NCBI GenBank assembly: GCA_028455995.1
Contig: JABELC010000001.1
Coordinates: 3,398,501-3,462,500, forward strand
DNA: 64,000 nt
DNA from: Scleromitrula shiraiana
Lineage: Eukaryota; Ascomycota; Leotiomycetes; Helotiales; Sclerotiniaceae
Direction: 5' to 3'
Made by a program: the position numbers and the translations under genes. This document shows, piece by piece, positions 31,818 to 43,340 of this stretch; position 1 is the stretch's first letter; every line of letters starts with the position of its first letter. The notes under the pieces were generated by a model. The model saw only the letters and a program-made list of their open reading frames with translations, had not been told where the DNA came from and ran no database searches.

Positions 31818-33084
31818 ATGACACCAACTCCTCCAACAAGAGCTGTGCGGTCTCATACGAAGTCAAGACAAGGCTGTTTGGCATGCAAAGCTCGTAAAGT
31901 CAAGGTAATAAAGATCGACAATGCTCCGATTTCCATGCTGATCTGACTAAAAGTGCAGTGAAACCCGACCAGCTTGTGTTGCCTGCGCAAGACGAAGTAT
32001 TTCGTGCCACTATCCCGAGATTGCTCAAAGGCTACCAAGAGAAGTGCCCCGCGGGCAATCACAGACTGCTCAACCTCTCACACCTCCATACGATATCGAC
32101 CCTTCGATAGAGTTTGATATCAATTTATCACGTGAATCAAAAGAACGTAGATTGCTTGAGATACGTTTAGTACACCACTTTTGTACAGAGACAGCCCAGA
32201 AAGATTTCCTTTCAGTTCACGATGAAATGGTCCGTGAGCTATGGACGAAAAAAGCACCAATCCTTGGTTTTGAGCACCCATTCCTACTGGAAGTCATCAT
32301 TTCTATAGCTGCTCTTCACTTGACGAAGATCGATCCATCTTCTGAAGAAATGGCTGATGTACATCGGACCTACTTCAACAATGCAATTAATAAGCATCGT
32401 CAAGCAGTTCAAAACATTAATTCAGAGAATGTTGAAGCCATATGTTTGACCGGAATTCTTATCCCACTACCTGCTTTTATACTTCTACAAGGCAACAGGA
32501 CAGATAATTATTTACCACCAGTTCAATTATTCTCACTTCTTCAAGGACATGTGGCACTTTTTCGACAAGCTTTACCCATGTTACCGCCACAAAGCTGCGT
32601 ACATGCTCTTGTTGCTGCGAAACCAGACATGCCGTCATTTTCAGCTGAGGTCAGATATGGAAACTTTTCCGACTCTTTTTCCGACTTCTTAGAATGGAGA
32701 TCACCTGGGGAAGACTTGGATGAGGAGAGCCAAGGTACTTACAAATTTGTGTTGAATTTTGTGGGACGCATCACACTCGCCATCAACAAAGGAGATGATC
32801 CTTATGAAATTCGTCGTATGATTTTCTCCTTCCCAACAATTGTACCTGCCATATTTGTTGCGAAGCTGAGAGAGAATACTCCTCGGGCATTGGTGATTCT
32901 GGCACATTTTTTTTCGTTGTGCAAAGCTGTCGATAACGTTTGGTGGATGCGGGGCATTGCAGAGAGGGAAGTTTTTGGCATTCAATCTATTTTACCGGAA
33001 CATTGGCAATGGGCAATGGCATGGCCATTGAATAAATTGGCAGGTTTTGCTGCTGCATCAAACGCTGCTTCTTTGCAGTTATGA
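31818..33084 (+). CDS. Zn2Cys6 transcription factor, Upc2-like
   Basis: Exon 1 31818-31904 and exon 2 31954-33084 with a 49-bp intron (GTAATA...CTAAAAG) join in phase 0 to 405 aa. The acceptor is fixed by the zinc cluster: RQGCLACKARKVK from exon 1, then CSETRPACVACARRSISCHY, giving all six Cys in CxxCx6Cx6CxxCx6C spacing. The intron inside the zinc cluster is common in this family. The regulatory part resembles sterol-uptake-control (Upc2) regulators: LEIRLVHHFCTETAQKDF, EHPFLLEVIISIAALHL, and a C-terminal ILAHFFSLCKAVDNVWWM. Upc2 itself controls sterol genes, but many paralogues exist, so the targets are unknown. Nuclear. Its neighbour is a broken GNAT gene; no metabolic cluster is evident. 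Confidence 0.88.
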
Positions 33085-33461
33085 ATATCGATTTATTATC
33101 CCATTCAGTCTTATTCCTTGCTAGCCAAAAATTCTAAGTTGGATATATAAAGTTTGGATGGTGTAGATGATCTCTGCTGAAAATAATACACTGTCAGAAA
33201 GATTTAATTGGAATCAAAGTCTTGGTTAATTATAAACATTACAATTTTATGTCCATACATCCTAAATGTTAAAATGGATGTAAAGTCTGGTTTTCGTGTA
33301 CAATCTCGTTTAACTATAAGATCTCAACAAAGTATTCAACCCCATTCGGAGTGAGAACACAATTAAGGTAAGGCCTCTATTGAATATATGAGATAGTGAT
33401 GAAGAAACAATGGGAGACTGACCTTTTCAATGTGTTTTCGAGCTACGGCTCAAATATAATG
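33085..33461. other. Intergenic region between convergent regulator and broken gene
   Basis: About 380 AT-rich bases, 3' flank of the Zn2Cys6 gene and of the minus-strand remnant. Nothing recognised. Confidence 0.45.
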
Positions 33462-34190
33462 TTAGGGGTGGTATTGCCTGTAATATCCTGTTCTCAGCCT
33501 CATTAAGTCCCTCTGAACTATAAACACCCGATCGGCAGGTTCTCTTTCCGTAAATAGCTTGAGCATCGTGCCCGAATCCGTTCTAGAATCAAGTTGGTTC
33601 GAACCTCGACCAGCCACCTTGAAAACTTCAAGGAGCTCGATCTTGTATCTCCCTGCTTCTGGTGTACTAGAAAAATTAATTCAGATGTGTGGCATTAACA
33701 TCTAGATAAGAGCCGAACCATTAGGTTTTGACTTACCTTCTAATGTATTTGACAGCGGTCCTGAACCACATGTTGATGAACATTTCGGGATTTACGGGAT
33801 GAATTTCCATCCAACTCGGTCCGCTCAAGTCCACCTTAGAAGCTCGTCCGTTTGATTTACGGCAAAACTGGCGGCAAGACTCGTGGGTTATGTAGACTAA
33901 TGTGATTTTTTCCAGCATCGGGAAAAATCCATCCCGCTCATGAGTCTACGTGCCTGATCAGGACCCCTTATGATGTCGGTTCCCAAGATTTTCAGGAGCT
34001 TGGGCCCTAGAGCTACATGCTTGATTGTGCGCATATCTTCAAGTAAATCAGAACTCTGCGAGGCACCATATTTGTTGCTGTCAGAATCTTGATCATGATA
34101 TTCGTCCAATGGTACCAAATTGATGCCGATACAAACACGATTATTGACTCTATCATAACTTTTGAGAGAAGGTCCATCTATCAACCACCA
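33462..34190 (-). pseudogene. Broken hypothetical gene, possibly 2EXR-like
   Basis: On the minus strand the frame WWLIDGPSLKSYDRVNNR... to GPDQARRLMSGMDF opens after an AG near 34193. Near 33919-33926 the reading moves by one base to FPMLEKITLVYITHESC, then GPSWMEIHPVNPEMFINMW and RTAVKYIR. A 70-bp intron (33667-33736, GTAAGT...TCTAG) joins to TPEAGRYKIELLEVFKVAG and ends RTGYYRQYHP at TAA 33462-33464. The middle resembles the 2EXR-type uncharacterised fungal proteins (N-P-x-Y/F-I-N then an aromatic strand). The 5' part before 34193 cannot be joined reliably, and an in-frame stop precedes it. The frameshift suggests a pseudogene; an unseen exon structure is an alternative. Confidence 0.45.
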
Positions 34191-34722
34191 CTATCCAGGA
34201 TGTAAAGTACATCGCTACCATCCTTTCGCATGTAAACTTCTTTGGTACCAAAGCATGGCTTCGAATGCTTCAGAATCATATCTCTCGAGAAGTTGCAAAT
34301 GTCCAACCCAATCTCTTTGCCGTAGCTGCTAAAGCGGAGGATTTCAGATATATAGTACAGCCATTATGTTTGCAAATCACATTTAGATTTGGAACATCCC
34401 ATAGTAATAAAGTACGGCAGGTTATGGTTATTAGAAGAAATCTCAAACCACTAAAGACAGTAGTGAATTGGATGAGGGAATACTTACATCTTTGAAGTAA
34501 CTCGTATGGACATTCTTGATGTTTCTGGCTATTGGACATTATCAATCATGGACATTAGCATCTGCTTCCTTGCTTGCAACTATCCTTTACGGCTGACAAA
34601 CCACGTGCATCTACATAAAAACAACCGATGTCAAACTAGAGATCTCACAAGCCCAAACTTTTCCTCTTTATTGATCCCGATACTAAATTAAAAGCTCACT
34701 CGTATATGAGAACCTAATCCAT
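34191..34722. other. Region upstream of the broken hypothetical gene
   Basis: May contain the missing 5' exons of the broken gene: a GTAAGTATTCC donor-like site lies on the minus strand near 34490 and a TTTAG acceptor near 34455. Frames do not join convincingly. The left end of the GH79 3' flank is at the right side. Confidence 0.3.
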
Positions 34723-36555
34723 CTAAATTCCGAAATGCACCATCACTGCTCCCGAATCCTCAACTGCTACAACCAACTTTCCGCCATTTACCTTCACTTT
34801 CTCACCCACTGTGACATTGGATAATCGAACCGGTAAGCCATTATTTAATTCGTAATTATACGAATATCCATCATATGTTATACCTGTGATCGCATCACTC
34901 CCGTTCGCGTGAAGCTTTCTCAATGTAGCTTTATGTGGTAGAGCTTTTGGTATATATCTGTAACCATCTGTGGTAGAACGTAATGTAAGGGTGAAATTTC
35001 TAACTGGTCTTGAGTTAGGATTAAGAACTGTTGACGTCCCGTTAACGGTATAATTGTATTGATGCAGATTTATGATCATAATTCGTGCCAAGGCGCCATT
35101 GACATAGGCAGCGTAGGCGGATTCAAAGGAGGATGATAGCGGGATATTTGAAACTGTTGTATTCGTTGATTCGAGATTGGATAGGAAAGCTGTAGTCGCT
35201 AGATTGCCGTAATAGGGAGCTTTAGTTCCTTTAGGGGAAACGTCAGTGTCGTGGGGTTGCCAAGCGGCGTAGCGAAAAGATAGGCCAGTGTGGAAACTAG
35301 GAAGGTATCACGATTAGTATTGAGGAAAAGTCAATTCAAGAAAAGGAGTAAATACTGTATTCGATGTATGTTTTTACTAGCTCCATACAATGCAAAGTCG
35401 AGATTCCACTGTTCAAGTTATTAATTACAACCCATTGAGAATGATTGATCCAGAGAACCTACAAGGGCAGCTCCATACGCGTTGGATAACCCAGGTGCAC
35501 CTTCGTTATATAAAGAGTTAGTTTCGCCAAGAATGAAAGGTATGTTATATGACGCAAGAAGATTAGAAACATTGAGCTGGTTGGCAACAGAATTCACAGT
35601 CTGGGTATGATTCATAAGTGTTCCTTGGAGGGTTACACCTGGTTGCGTAGCACCACCAATATAACTTGGAAAATTATATTAGCATGGAACTTATAGTATC
35701 ACATGAAAATCCATACTTATGAGAAGAAATTAATTCAATGTCTTTATCAACATCCAATCCATCTTTCCATGTTGTGATAGAATTAAGGTGATTATTAACA
35801 CCAGCAAATGAAGGTGCCATAAATCCATATGATGCCAAGTCTGGACAGGCAGCTGCAACTCCCGCCTTAATTGTTCGTGTTCCATTCAACCACTGACTAA
35901 CGTATGTTGCTTCATTCCATGTGGGTGGACGAACTGGTCCTTGTGCGGAAGTGGAGAACAAATCTGGTTCATTTCCATATTCCCACATAAGGAGTTTTCC
36001 ACCTTCTAGAGCCTTGCATGCTAGAGGTATCGTGTCCAGTAGTGTCTGCCATCCAACAGAGTTATTTGCTCCTAGACCAAGATTAAATCCATGACTGAAT
36101 TGGACACCAGGCCATGTATTGTAAGATTCGAAATATGACGGTCCAATATAAACAGTAGTGGGATAATCGACAGATTTAGCTGGGTTGATTGTACCATTCA
36201 CAGCATACGAAAGACTTGAATTATAGAGAGCATAGTCTTGTGTGTTACCTCCTACTCGAATATAAGGTTTGGTGCCTTGAAAATTTCCCAGATTATTGAG
36301 TAGATTGTATGAGAAATCATTTGGACTTGAATTATTTCCTAGCAATATGTAAATAGGTAATCTCATGGGATCTTGCTGCAGTTATGAGTTACCTGCAAAA
36401 TCCGGAAAGAAACAGAACTCAATCGAGTAGCTGATAAATGCGGGTAATGGAGAACCAGCGGTTGCTGGTGAAGTCGTGGTAACAGTGAAATTACTCTGAG
36501 CATAAATAGCTTGAATCAAACTAGCCCAAAGGCCAATTCTAGAAACTTGGATCAT
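34723..36555 (-). CDS. GH79-type secreted glycosidase (beta-glucuronidase-like)
   Basis: Five exons (36393-36555, 35717-36338, 35463-35664, 35356-35408, 34723-35296), introns of 52-59 bp, all phases fitting, give 537 aa. MIQVSRIGLWASLIQAIYAQ is a signal peptide. The catalytic TIM barrel has PYIRVGGNTQDYALYN, LLMWEYGNEPDLFS (the NEP Glu as acid/base), then SSHNYIGGATQP, IPFILGETNSLYNEGAPG (a second Glu, probable nucleophile) and LSFRYAAWQPHD. The C-terminal beta domain runs ALARIMIINLHQYN to the end. Family 79 enzymes remove glucuronic acid or 4-O-methylglucuronic acid from plant arabinogalactan or related glycans. Many NxS/T sites fit secretion. The enzyme is intact, unlike the tannase and carboxylesterase in the window. 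Confidence 0.88.
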
Positions 36556-38170
36556 GATATATAACTCTAGTATGATAACTATGATTGAAAACGATTGATA
36601 CTAGAACGGCGGCACTTTCAAAGAAGCCACAAACGATGTGAAAAAGGAAAGAACAAAAGGGAGGGGAAGAAACTCTAAGTAGTTACAAAATGGAAATATT
36701 TTGTCTGTACATTGCAGATCAAGCTCATTCATGATTTCATACCTCATTGTCACAGGTAGTTAGATAACTGCATATTCTGCATAATGTACAATAAATTCGC
36801 GTTATATTCATAATACAACATACCAACCTCAGAAAGCTTTTGAATGGAATGGCGTAAGTTGGGGTAAATTTATACATATCACAATGCAACCTTACATACA
36901 TTTCATGGTAACATGGATGATGCGGGTGATTCGGGGAATTCGAGGACTGAAGATATAAGTTATGATTTGATGCGGGGGAGGGGTAACATTTACCCACCGG
37001 AAGAATGAAAAATGTGGCTTGCATTCGAGGATGTTCAAGTATATATTTCTTGAGCCCTTGCCCTTCTTTAAGAATATAATTTTTGAGCTTTTCTGACGTT
37101 GTCTTATTGATGTTATAATAACATTAGATTACTCGCAATATCTCTCCTTTTTCTATGTGATCATCTCCTAAACTTGAGCCTTTCCTTTTTAATTACTCGA
37201 GTATCCTCTCTCAATTGGGTTAGATTATTCATCCCACTTCTGCGGATTCAATTAGTAGAGAATACTTGAAAAGTACACGTAAAAGATGCCAGCGCCTCAA
37301 TAAAGTCTTTAGACTCCGTAACTCCAGTTTTGCGCATCTTCCAAATTCTGTTGTCTGATTCATTTCTCAAGACTAATTGAGTTCTTCAGTTAGATTGGGA
37401 AATCTCAGCAAATTGGTGGTTAACTTAGTACATTTGTACTGGAAGCTAGGACCCCTCTGAGATATTCTGTATCGAATGCAAGTGCTGAGGTTGCCAGTTA
37501 GTGCATAAAAGCTATTGTGAATCTCCGTAGCAATATTCTGATTATATTGTGGCAAGATATGTTTCTAAACTTCCTATCCAGAAGCTCTTGATGTAGACAC
37601 AACTAAAGCCCTAATCTTGACAGAGCAAGAACCATCGATAATCACGATACAATCGTGGGGGCAACAGCTTTGGTTGTGTTGACGAAAGAGGAATTGATCT
37701 GAAGTCTGCTGAGTATGCTGCTGTATCTCATAATTTTCATTGTAACCGGGGTAGAAGTTCAGAGTCCGGTAGATATGTTTGTTGGATTGACAAATTCTTC
37801 GTCAGATCAGCCACGGTCAACCTTAGTGGGATCAAAGCATCATATGATTCGAAATATACGATTATTGATATCTACAAATAGCATGTAGAACGCAGACACT
37901 TGCCTTCATATGCGACATGCGAAACTTCTCTTTTACTCGAATATCAGAAATCATGGCTCTCATACACCAATGCTATTCTGGACCAATTCGAGTTGTGATG
38001 GTGTCCATGTCAAAAACATACATTGGGGACCATGGTTAAGTAGAGTATTATGTATTATGTAGTAACAGCTCCATTGACACTCAGGTTAATAACTACCACG
38101 ATCTACTATGTAGAAGCCCAAGACAATAACAAGCCAAGCCAGGCGAGCAAGGTACACCAGGACGGACAAG
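36556..38170. other. Long AT-rich intergenic region
   Basis: About 1.6 kb upstream of the GH79 gene. The right part of this stretch shows scattered short open frames without support. It ends at a MITE-like element. No gene called. Confidence 0.5.
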
Positions 38171-38410
38171 TCTCTTCGGGTTAGAAAAAATTGGGCTTTT
38201 TTGACATATACTATTCAATTTAAATAATTTATTAAATCAACCACAAATACAAACTATTGATATAATTACATATATATAAACTGTATATTTTGTAGATTAT
38301 CATGATATTTGAATTATTATATTTATTAATCATTAATATGTAGGTTTATTATATAGAAGTTGGACGTTCAATATGTCAAAAAAGCTCAGTTTTTTTCTGC
38401 CCCGAAGAGC
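38171..38410. mobile_element. MITE-like element with ~40-bp terminal inverted repeats
   Basis: Left end 38171-38210 begins TCTCTTCGGG and runs to CTTTTTTGACATATA. The right end 38371-38410, read in reverse complement, begins GCTCTTCGGGG and runs to CTTTTTTGACATAT. The arms match at about 33 of 39 positions by eye, with one gap. The 160-base interior is very AT-rich and non-coding. A 3-bp AAG flanks both ends and could be a target-site duplication. The architecture is that of a small non-autonomous DNA transposon; the superfamily cannot be assigned. Confidence 0.7.
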
Positions 38411-38579
38411 AAGCTCCAGAACTAGTGGGATAATGGCAGAAATAAGGCGGTGTAATGAATTATCCAATTAATGGTGGGGTGTGGCTGGTGTGCTGGTCCG
38501 AGGTGTTCCTCAACTCCGCTTCCACAAACGGAAATACAACGATTATAAGAACCATTCCTCCTTCTGTCTATTCATCAAC

Positions 38580-40347
38580 ATGAAAAATCTTATAAGATCA
38601 ACCATATTTGCTTCACGGACTTTACCAAGATCCCGATTTCAACCTTTCACTCTACCAACCATCTATTCACCCATCTATTCACGAAAAGCTTCAAACATGC
38701 ATACTGTACCAAAACTCAACGATCCAACTCTATTGAAGTTGAATGTCGCATACGTTAATGGTGAATGGGTTAAAGCAGCTTCAGGAAAAACATTTGAAGT
38801 TACTGGTATGATCTTGGTGACTACATTTTAGATATAAATTGTTTACTTACTATCTTCTTCCACAGACCCATCGACTGGAAAACTAATCGGAAGTGCACCC
38901 GAATTCGATAAAGCAGATACTCAAAAGGCTATCGATGCCGCCGCTGCTGCGTTCCCTTCATTCAGAGCCAAGACCGGACGCGAACGTTCCAAGCTTTTAA
39001 GAAAGTGGTATGATTTGGTGGTATGATAGACTTCCGTGTGAATTTGAGCAACCTTTTGACACAATTACAGGTTGAGAATAGCGAGGATATTTCAAGACTT
39101 ATAACATGGGAGAATGGAAAACCTCTAGCTGATGCGAAGGGAGAGGTAGCATATTCGGCCAGCTATATTGAATGGTTTAGTGAAGAGGCCCCAAGAGTTT
39201 ATGGCGACACCATCCCATCGTCAACTCCTGGAAATCGAGTAATCACAATAAAGGAGCCGATTGGAGTTTGTGGACTCATTACACCGTGAGTATATCAATA
39301 TCATCACATTAATCAAAGGCTAACAAACTTAGATGGAACTTCCCAGCAGCAATGATTGCCAGGAAGATCGCACCCGCATTAGCAGCTGGCTGCACAGTCG
39401 TTGCGAAATCTCCTGGCGAGACACCTTTTACTTCCCTCGCCCTAGCTGAGCTGGCGGAAAGGGCAGGAATCCCCAAGGGTGTCATTAATGTTGTCAGCGC
39501 GCTCGATAACACCATCGAAATTGGAGAGCTCCTTACAACTTCGCCAACCATTAAGAAAGTTTCTTTCACTGGGTCAACTGGTGTCGGCAAGATTTTGATG
39601 AAGCAGTCTTCATCTACTTTGAAGAAATTATCATTGGAACTTGGTGGAAACTCCCCGTTTATTGTATTTGATGATGCAGATCTTGAACTTGCTGTTAACG
39701 GTGCCATTGCAAGCAAGTTCCGTTCATCTGGCCAAACATGCGTTTGTGCAAACCGCATCTTCATCCAGTCTGGTATTTATGATACTTTTGCTGAAAAGTT
39801 CGCTGCAAAGGTTAAGGAATTCAAAGTTGGTCATGGTTTCAGTGAAGGAACTACTCATGGTCCAGTCATTCATGATCGTGCTGTCAGCAAAGTTGAGCAA
39901 CATGTTCAAGATGCCCAGCAGAAAGGGGCAAAGGTTATTCAAGGTGGACAAAGAATACCTGAGCTTGGTCCCAACTTTTTCCAACCTACTGTTATGACTG
40001 GTGTTACAACTGATATGGCTATTGCAAATGAAGAGACATTTGGACCAGTTGCCGGTCTATTCAAATTCAACACGGAAGAGGAGGTAATCAGAATTGCCAA
40101 CGCTACCGATGTTGGATTGGCAGGATATTTCTTCTCCAAAGATGTGCAAAGAGCTTACAGAATTGCAGAGGCACTTGAAGTTGGCATGGTTGGTGTCAAC
40201 ACTGGAATAATTAGTGACGCCGCATCACCATTTGGTGGTGTAAAGGAGTCAGGGTTTGGTCGGGAAGGAAGCAAATATGGTCTTGCTGATTACCAGACGA
40301 TTAAGGTAGTCACATATGGTGGCATGGGACAACCTCTACAGAAGTAA
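38580..40347 (+). CDS. UGA2: Succinate-semialdehyde dehydrogenase, mitochondrial-type
   Basis: Four exons (38580-38805, 38866-39020, 39071-39285, 39333-40347), introns of 60, 50 and 47 bp, join in phase to 536 aa. The N-terminus MKNLIRSTIFASRTLPRSR is Arg/Ser-rich and fits a mitochondrial presequence (an internal Met, MHTVPKL, could give a cytosolic form). The aldehyde dehydrogenase core shows PWNFPAAMIARKIAPALAAG, FTGSTGVGK, LELGGNSPF (general-base Glu), SSGQTCVCANR (catalytic Cys, with a second Cys two residues on as typical for SSADH) and EETFGPVAGLF. The enzyme oxidises succinate semialdehyde to succinate in the GABA shunt. Length and motifs fit the UGA2/gabD clade. The following gene on the same strand is unrelated. 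Confidence 0.92.
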
Positions 40348-40694
40348 ATCTGAATCTGTCTAGGATGTTGACGAGTTTAGGGATAATTCTAGTATATTAT
40401 TTATTAATTTTTTGTTCATAATACCAGAAATGAATATATGACTCCAATCTTGTGTTATAGCCTTAGCATGTTTTGCATCATAACGAAAGATGGTAATATC
40501 TCTAATTTGAGTCATCACTGGAAGTTTTTGACTCCTCGAATTCAATCATATATGACTGACGTCCACGTTGCACATAAGCTCGTATGGCTACCTTCCTATT
40601 ATCTACTTCTTTCTTCCTCCTTCACACCCAGTAGTAAATCTTTTTCATGCACTACAACAAATATCTGTGCTTCAGCTCATAACATCATTACAAC
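40348..40694. other. Intergenic region after the aldehyde dehydrogenase
   Basis: About 350 AT-rich bases: 3' UTR on the left, promoter of the next plus-strand gene on the right. Nothing else seen. Confidence 0.45.
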
Positions 40695-42393
40695 ATGTCT
40701 CCCGTTAACGACGTACCTCAAAATATAAATCCCCATTTAAGAAATGCACATCTGATTCCTTTTTTCCCCTTCGAGTGCTGGACGCCCACATATCGAAACG
40801 CTCATTCTGCACCAAATGCAGAAAAGGCAGAAAAACTGGATCTGTAAGATATTTTCCCTTCGTTCTTTTCCTTTGAGATATCACATAAATTTAACGTTTT
40901 CTGTTCAAACCACTAGAAATGTCGAAAAGGTTAGGAAGTCGCATTCAGAAATTCAAAGAGAAGACTTCGATGCTCCGTTTGCTATTGAGAAAGGCTCAAA
41001 CCCAAACGAATTGCCGAAATCATATATCCCGTTGGTCGAAAATCCCAACATAAATGTCAAAAACGATGAAGAACAGATCCCTGGAAGGTCAGAACCCAAT
41101 GAGTTAGGATTGAAAGACAGATCGAAACATGAAGAAGGGTGCAGATTAAAACATTACTGCGGTTGGTCCAAATTAGCTCCTGCAATGTTAGGTCGTCGTC
41201 TTCCAGAAAGACTCGCCAGTGGCTATCCACCCGCCACGGGAAGTATGGAAGACTGGAAATCAAATAATATGAGAAGTTTTAATGAGCAGTTGAGAGGATT
41301 AGTGGGTATTTTTGAATGCGCAGATAGTGGTGTGGAAGTTCATGAGTTGCATGAGATGCTGGAGTTGACCGGTCAGTTGGCAGAGCGTGAGGGGTGGACT
41401 TTTACTCCGGATGACGTGGTTCAGGTGGGCAAAGATGAAGAAAATGGTAGTACCATACAAGCAAATAAAAGGAAACGGAGCGATAGCAGTGATCGTCGCT
41501 TGGGAAATAAAGAAGTACGCGGTTTGTGGAAACAAGGTGCGGGAGAAGCTGGGAATAATTTAGAAAGTTCCTTGAAGCATTTCTGGGAGAACACGACTTT
41601 GATTTTTGATTGGAGATATGGCTGTGTAAGTTTCTTTCCTTCGATATTCGTTCCCATAATATTTAATTCGTCGTGATATCCCTGGTCGTTTTCTTTTCTG
41701 ATATTTCTCACATAGCAAACACTTGTTCAGCTCTCTACCGACTACCTCGCCTCAAATCTACCCCACTTCAAGCATCTCCAAAGCGTCACTTTCAGATTCC
41801 AAGCAGAGGAGGCTCCCGGCTGCAATATAATAGATCCGCGTGCAGGTAAAAATAAGAAAGAGAACGACAGAGCTCAACATGAGAATGCGATGGCGATGTG
41901 GAACCTAGCAAAAGTCGATAAGTTCAAGGGAATGTGTACATTTGTCACGGAGAATTTGCACAGCTTGAAGGAATTGATAGTATTTGCCTCTTTCACTGAG
42001 TATGCAACAAGAATGATGGTTATAGATGGAGGACAGAAGCCGTGGAATGAGTGGTGGACTGGTATCAAGGGGGTGAAGGTTGAGGATGGGGGGTGCTTCA
42101 AATTCCGGTTGTGGGTTAATACGCGGTTGGTAGTGAAGGGGATTGATAGTGAGGAAAATGATAAGAGATTTGAACAAATGGAAGGTGAGCAATCGGAGGA
42201 TGAGAGGCCAAGGAAAAAAAGCAAGACGTCAAAGAATGCGCGTGACGATAACAAGGCTGCTAAGAGCGTCAAGGCATTAAGGTATAGGGATATGGCCTAT
42301 CAAGATATCTTGGAGAGATTAATGATGCCGGATTCATTGAGAGAGTGTCGGGTTGAAGATGTATCAGAGAGTGAAGGAACGGATGCCAACTGA
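40695..42393 (+). CDS. Hypothetical protein, nuclear-type basic and acidic tail
   Basis: Three exons (40695-40843, 40917-41625, 41716-42393) with introns of 73 and 90 bp join in phase to 511 aa starting MSPVNDVPQNINPHL. Exon 1 is supported only by splice phase. The middle contains EEGCRLKHYCGWSKLAPAML, a NEQLRGLVGIFECADSG helix, and a Lys-rich ANKRKRSDSSDRRLG that could be a nuclear signal. The last part (LPHFKHLQSVTFRFQAEEA, TENLHSLKELIVFASFTEY) ends with an acidic and basic tail (QSEDERPRKKSKTSKNARDD). No domain recognised. It shares short patterns (a WEN-xxL-xFD block, a xEREGWxF block) with the minus-strand hypothetical at 43341-44669, so they may be distant paralogues. Confidence 0.6.
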
Positions 42394-43340
42394 TGTAACC
42401 CAAAGGCTAGTGTTATAGTTGGGAGGATTTTGTTTATTTATCTTAATTTTTTTGGTTTATGACTGCTCGAGTACAAAATCAATGTCCAGCATCAGTATGG
42501 TATTCATTTGATCATAATCTTTGTAGAACCATATAATACTACAATAACATTTACTATTTCTGCATAAAAAATGTTGTTACACTAATCGTATATTTGGGAA
42601 TAACGTCCTGAAATTAGATCCATTACAGCCAATTACATTAAACCAGTTGTAATTGAAGTTCTTGAGGACCAGAAACGCTCAGTGATTACAGTGATCAAGA
42701 TCTCGGGAGTATGCAAGTGTTTGAAGGAAACATGCAGGATGCACGCTCTTCAAGGATTTCCAGGTCCCCGCCTGCCAAGTTGCTTGGGCTTTATTATTAC
42801 GTGCTTTCGCAATGAAACCACCTGGAGGCTGGGACTTGGAGGCTGGGACACGAGTTGAATTCACTCTGTTTGTTTTTCTTGTTTTATTTGAAGGCTGGTA
42901 TCAGTGCAATAATGACCAATGGCAATCATGACGTAGTGACAAAAGACAGCTTCTAGTTCTAGACATATCCATATTCTAATTTCCCAGCCATCAAGAAGAG
43001 ATTTTGAACATCAGATAAGATATACAAATGGCATGTTTAGCGCAAGTCAAGAGGGCTGAGTCACTTGATTAAAATCTCGTTTTCAATTCAGTGAATTTAG
43101 GAGATTGCATTTGTTTCTGAATAATACCTAGGTCCTAAGTAGCCTTGTCTCCGCATAGTTCCCCGATACCCAGGTAAGTATTGACAACCATATACCCAGT
43201 CCAAATCCACGAATTATAACCATGCTATTGTATCCATTGATCCTGATTACCATTCCCCAGATACCATGTCCAATCCATAACCAGCCCAAAGTAACGTATG
43301 TCTGTCTTCATAATCTAATCTACTGATCATCTAAAACCCC
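42394..43340. other. Intergenic region between two hypotheticals
   Basis: About 950 AT-rich bases, 3' flanks of two convergent genes. No gene or repeat recognised. Confidence 0.5.

Noticed and set aside
33596..33606. GGTTCGAACCTC resembling a tRNA T-loop
   Set aside because: No acceptor stem, D-arm or anticodon arm in position; it lies in the coding part of the broken minus-strand gene.
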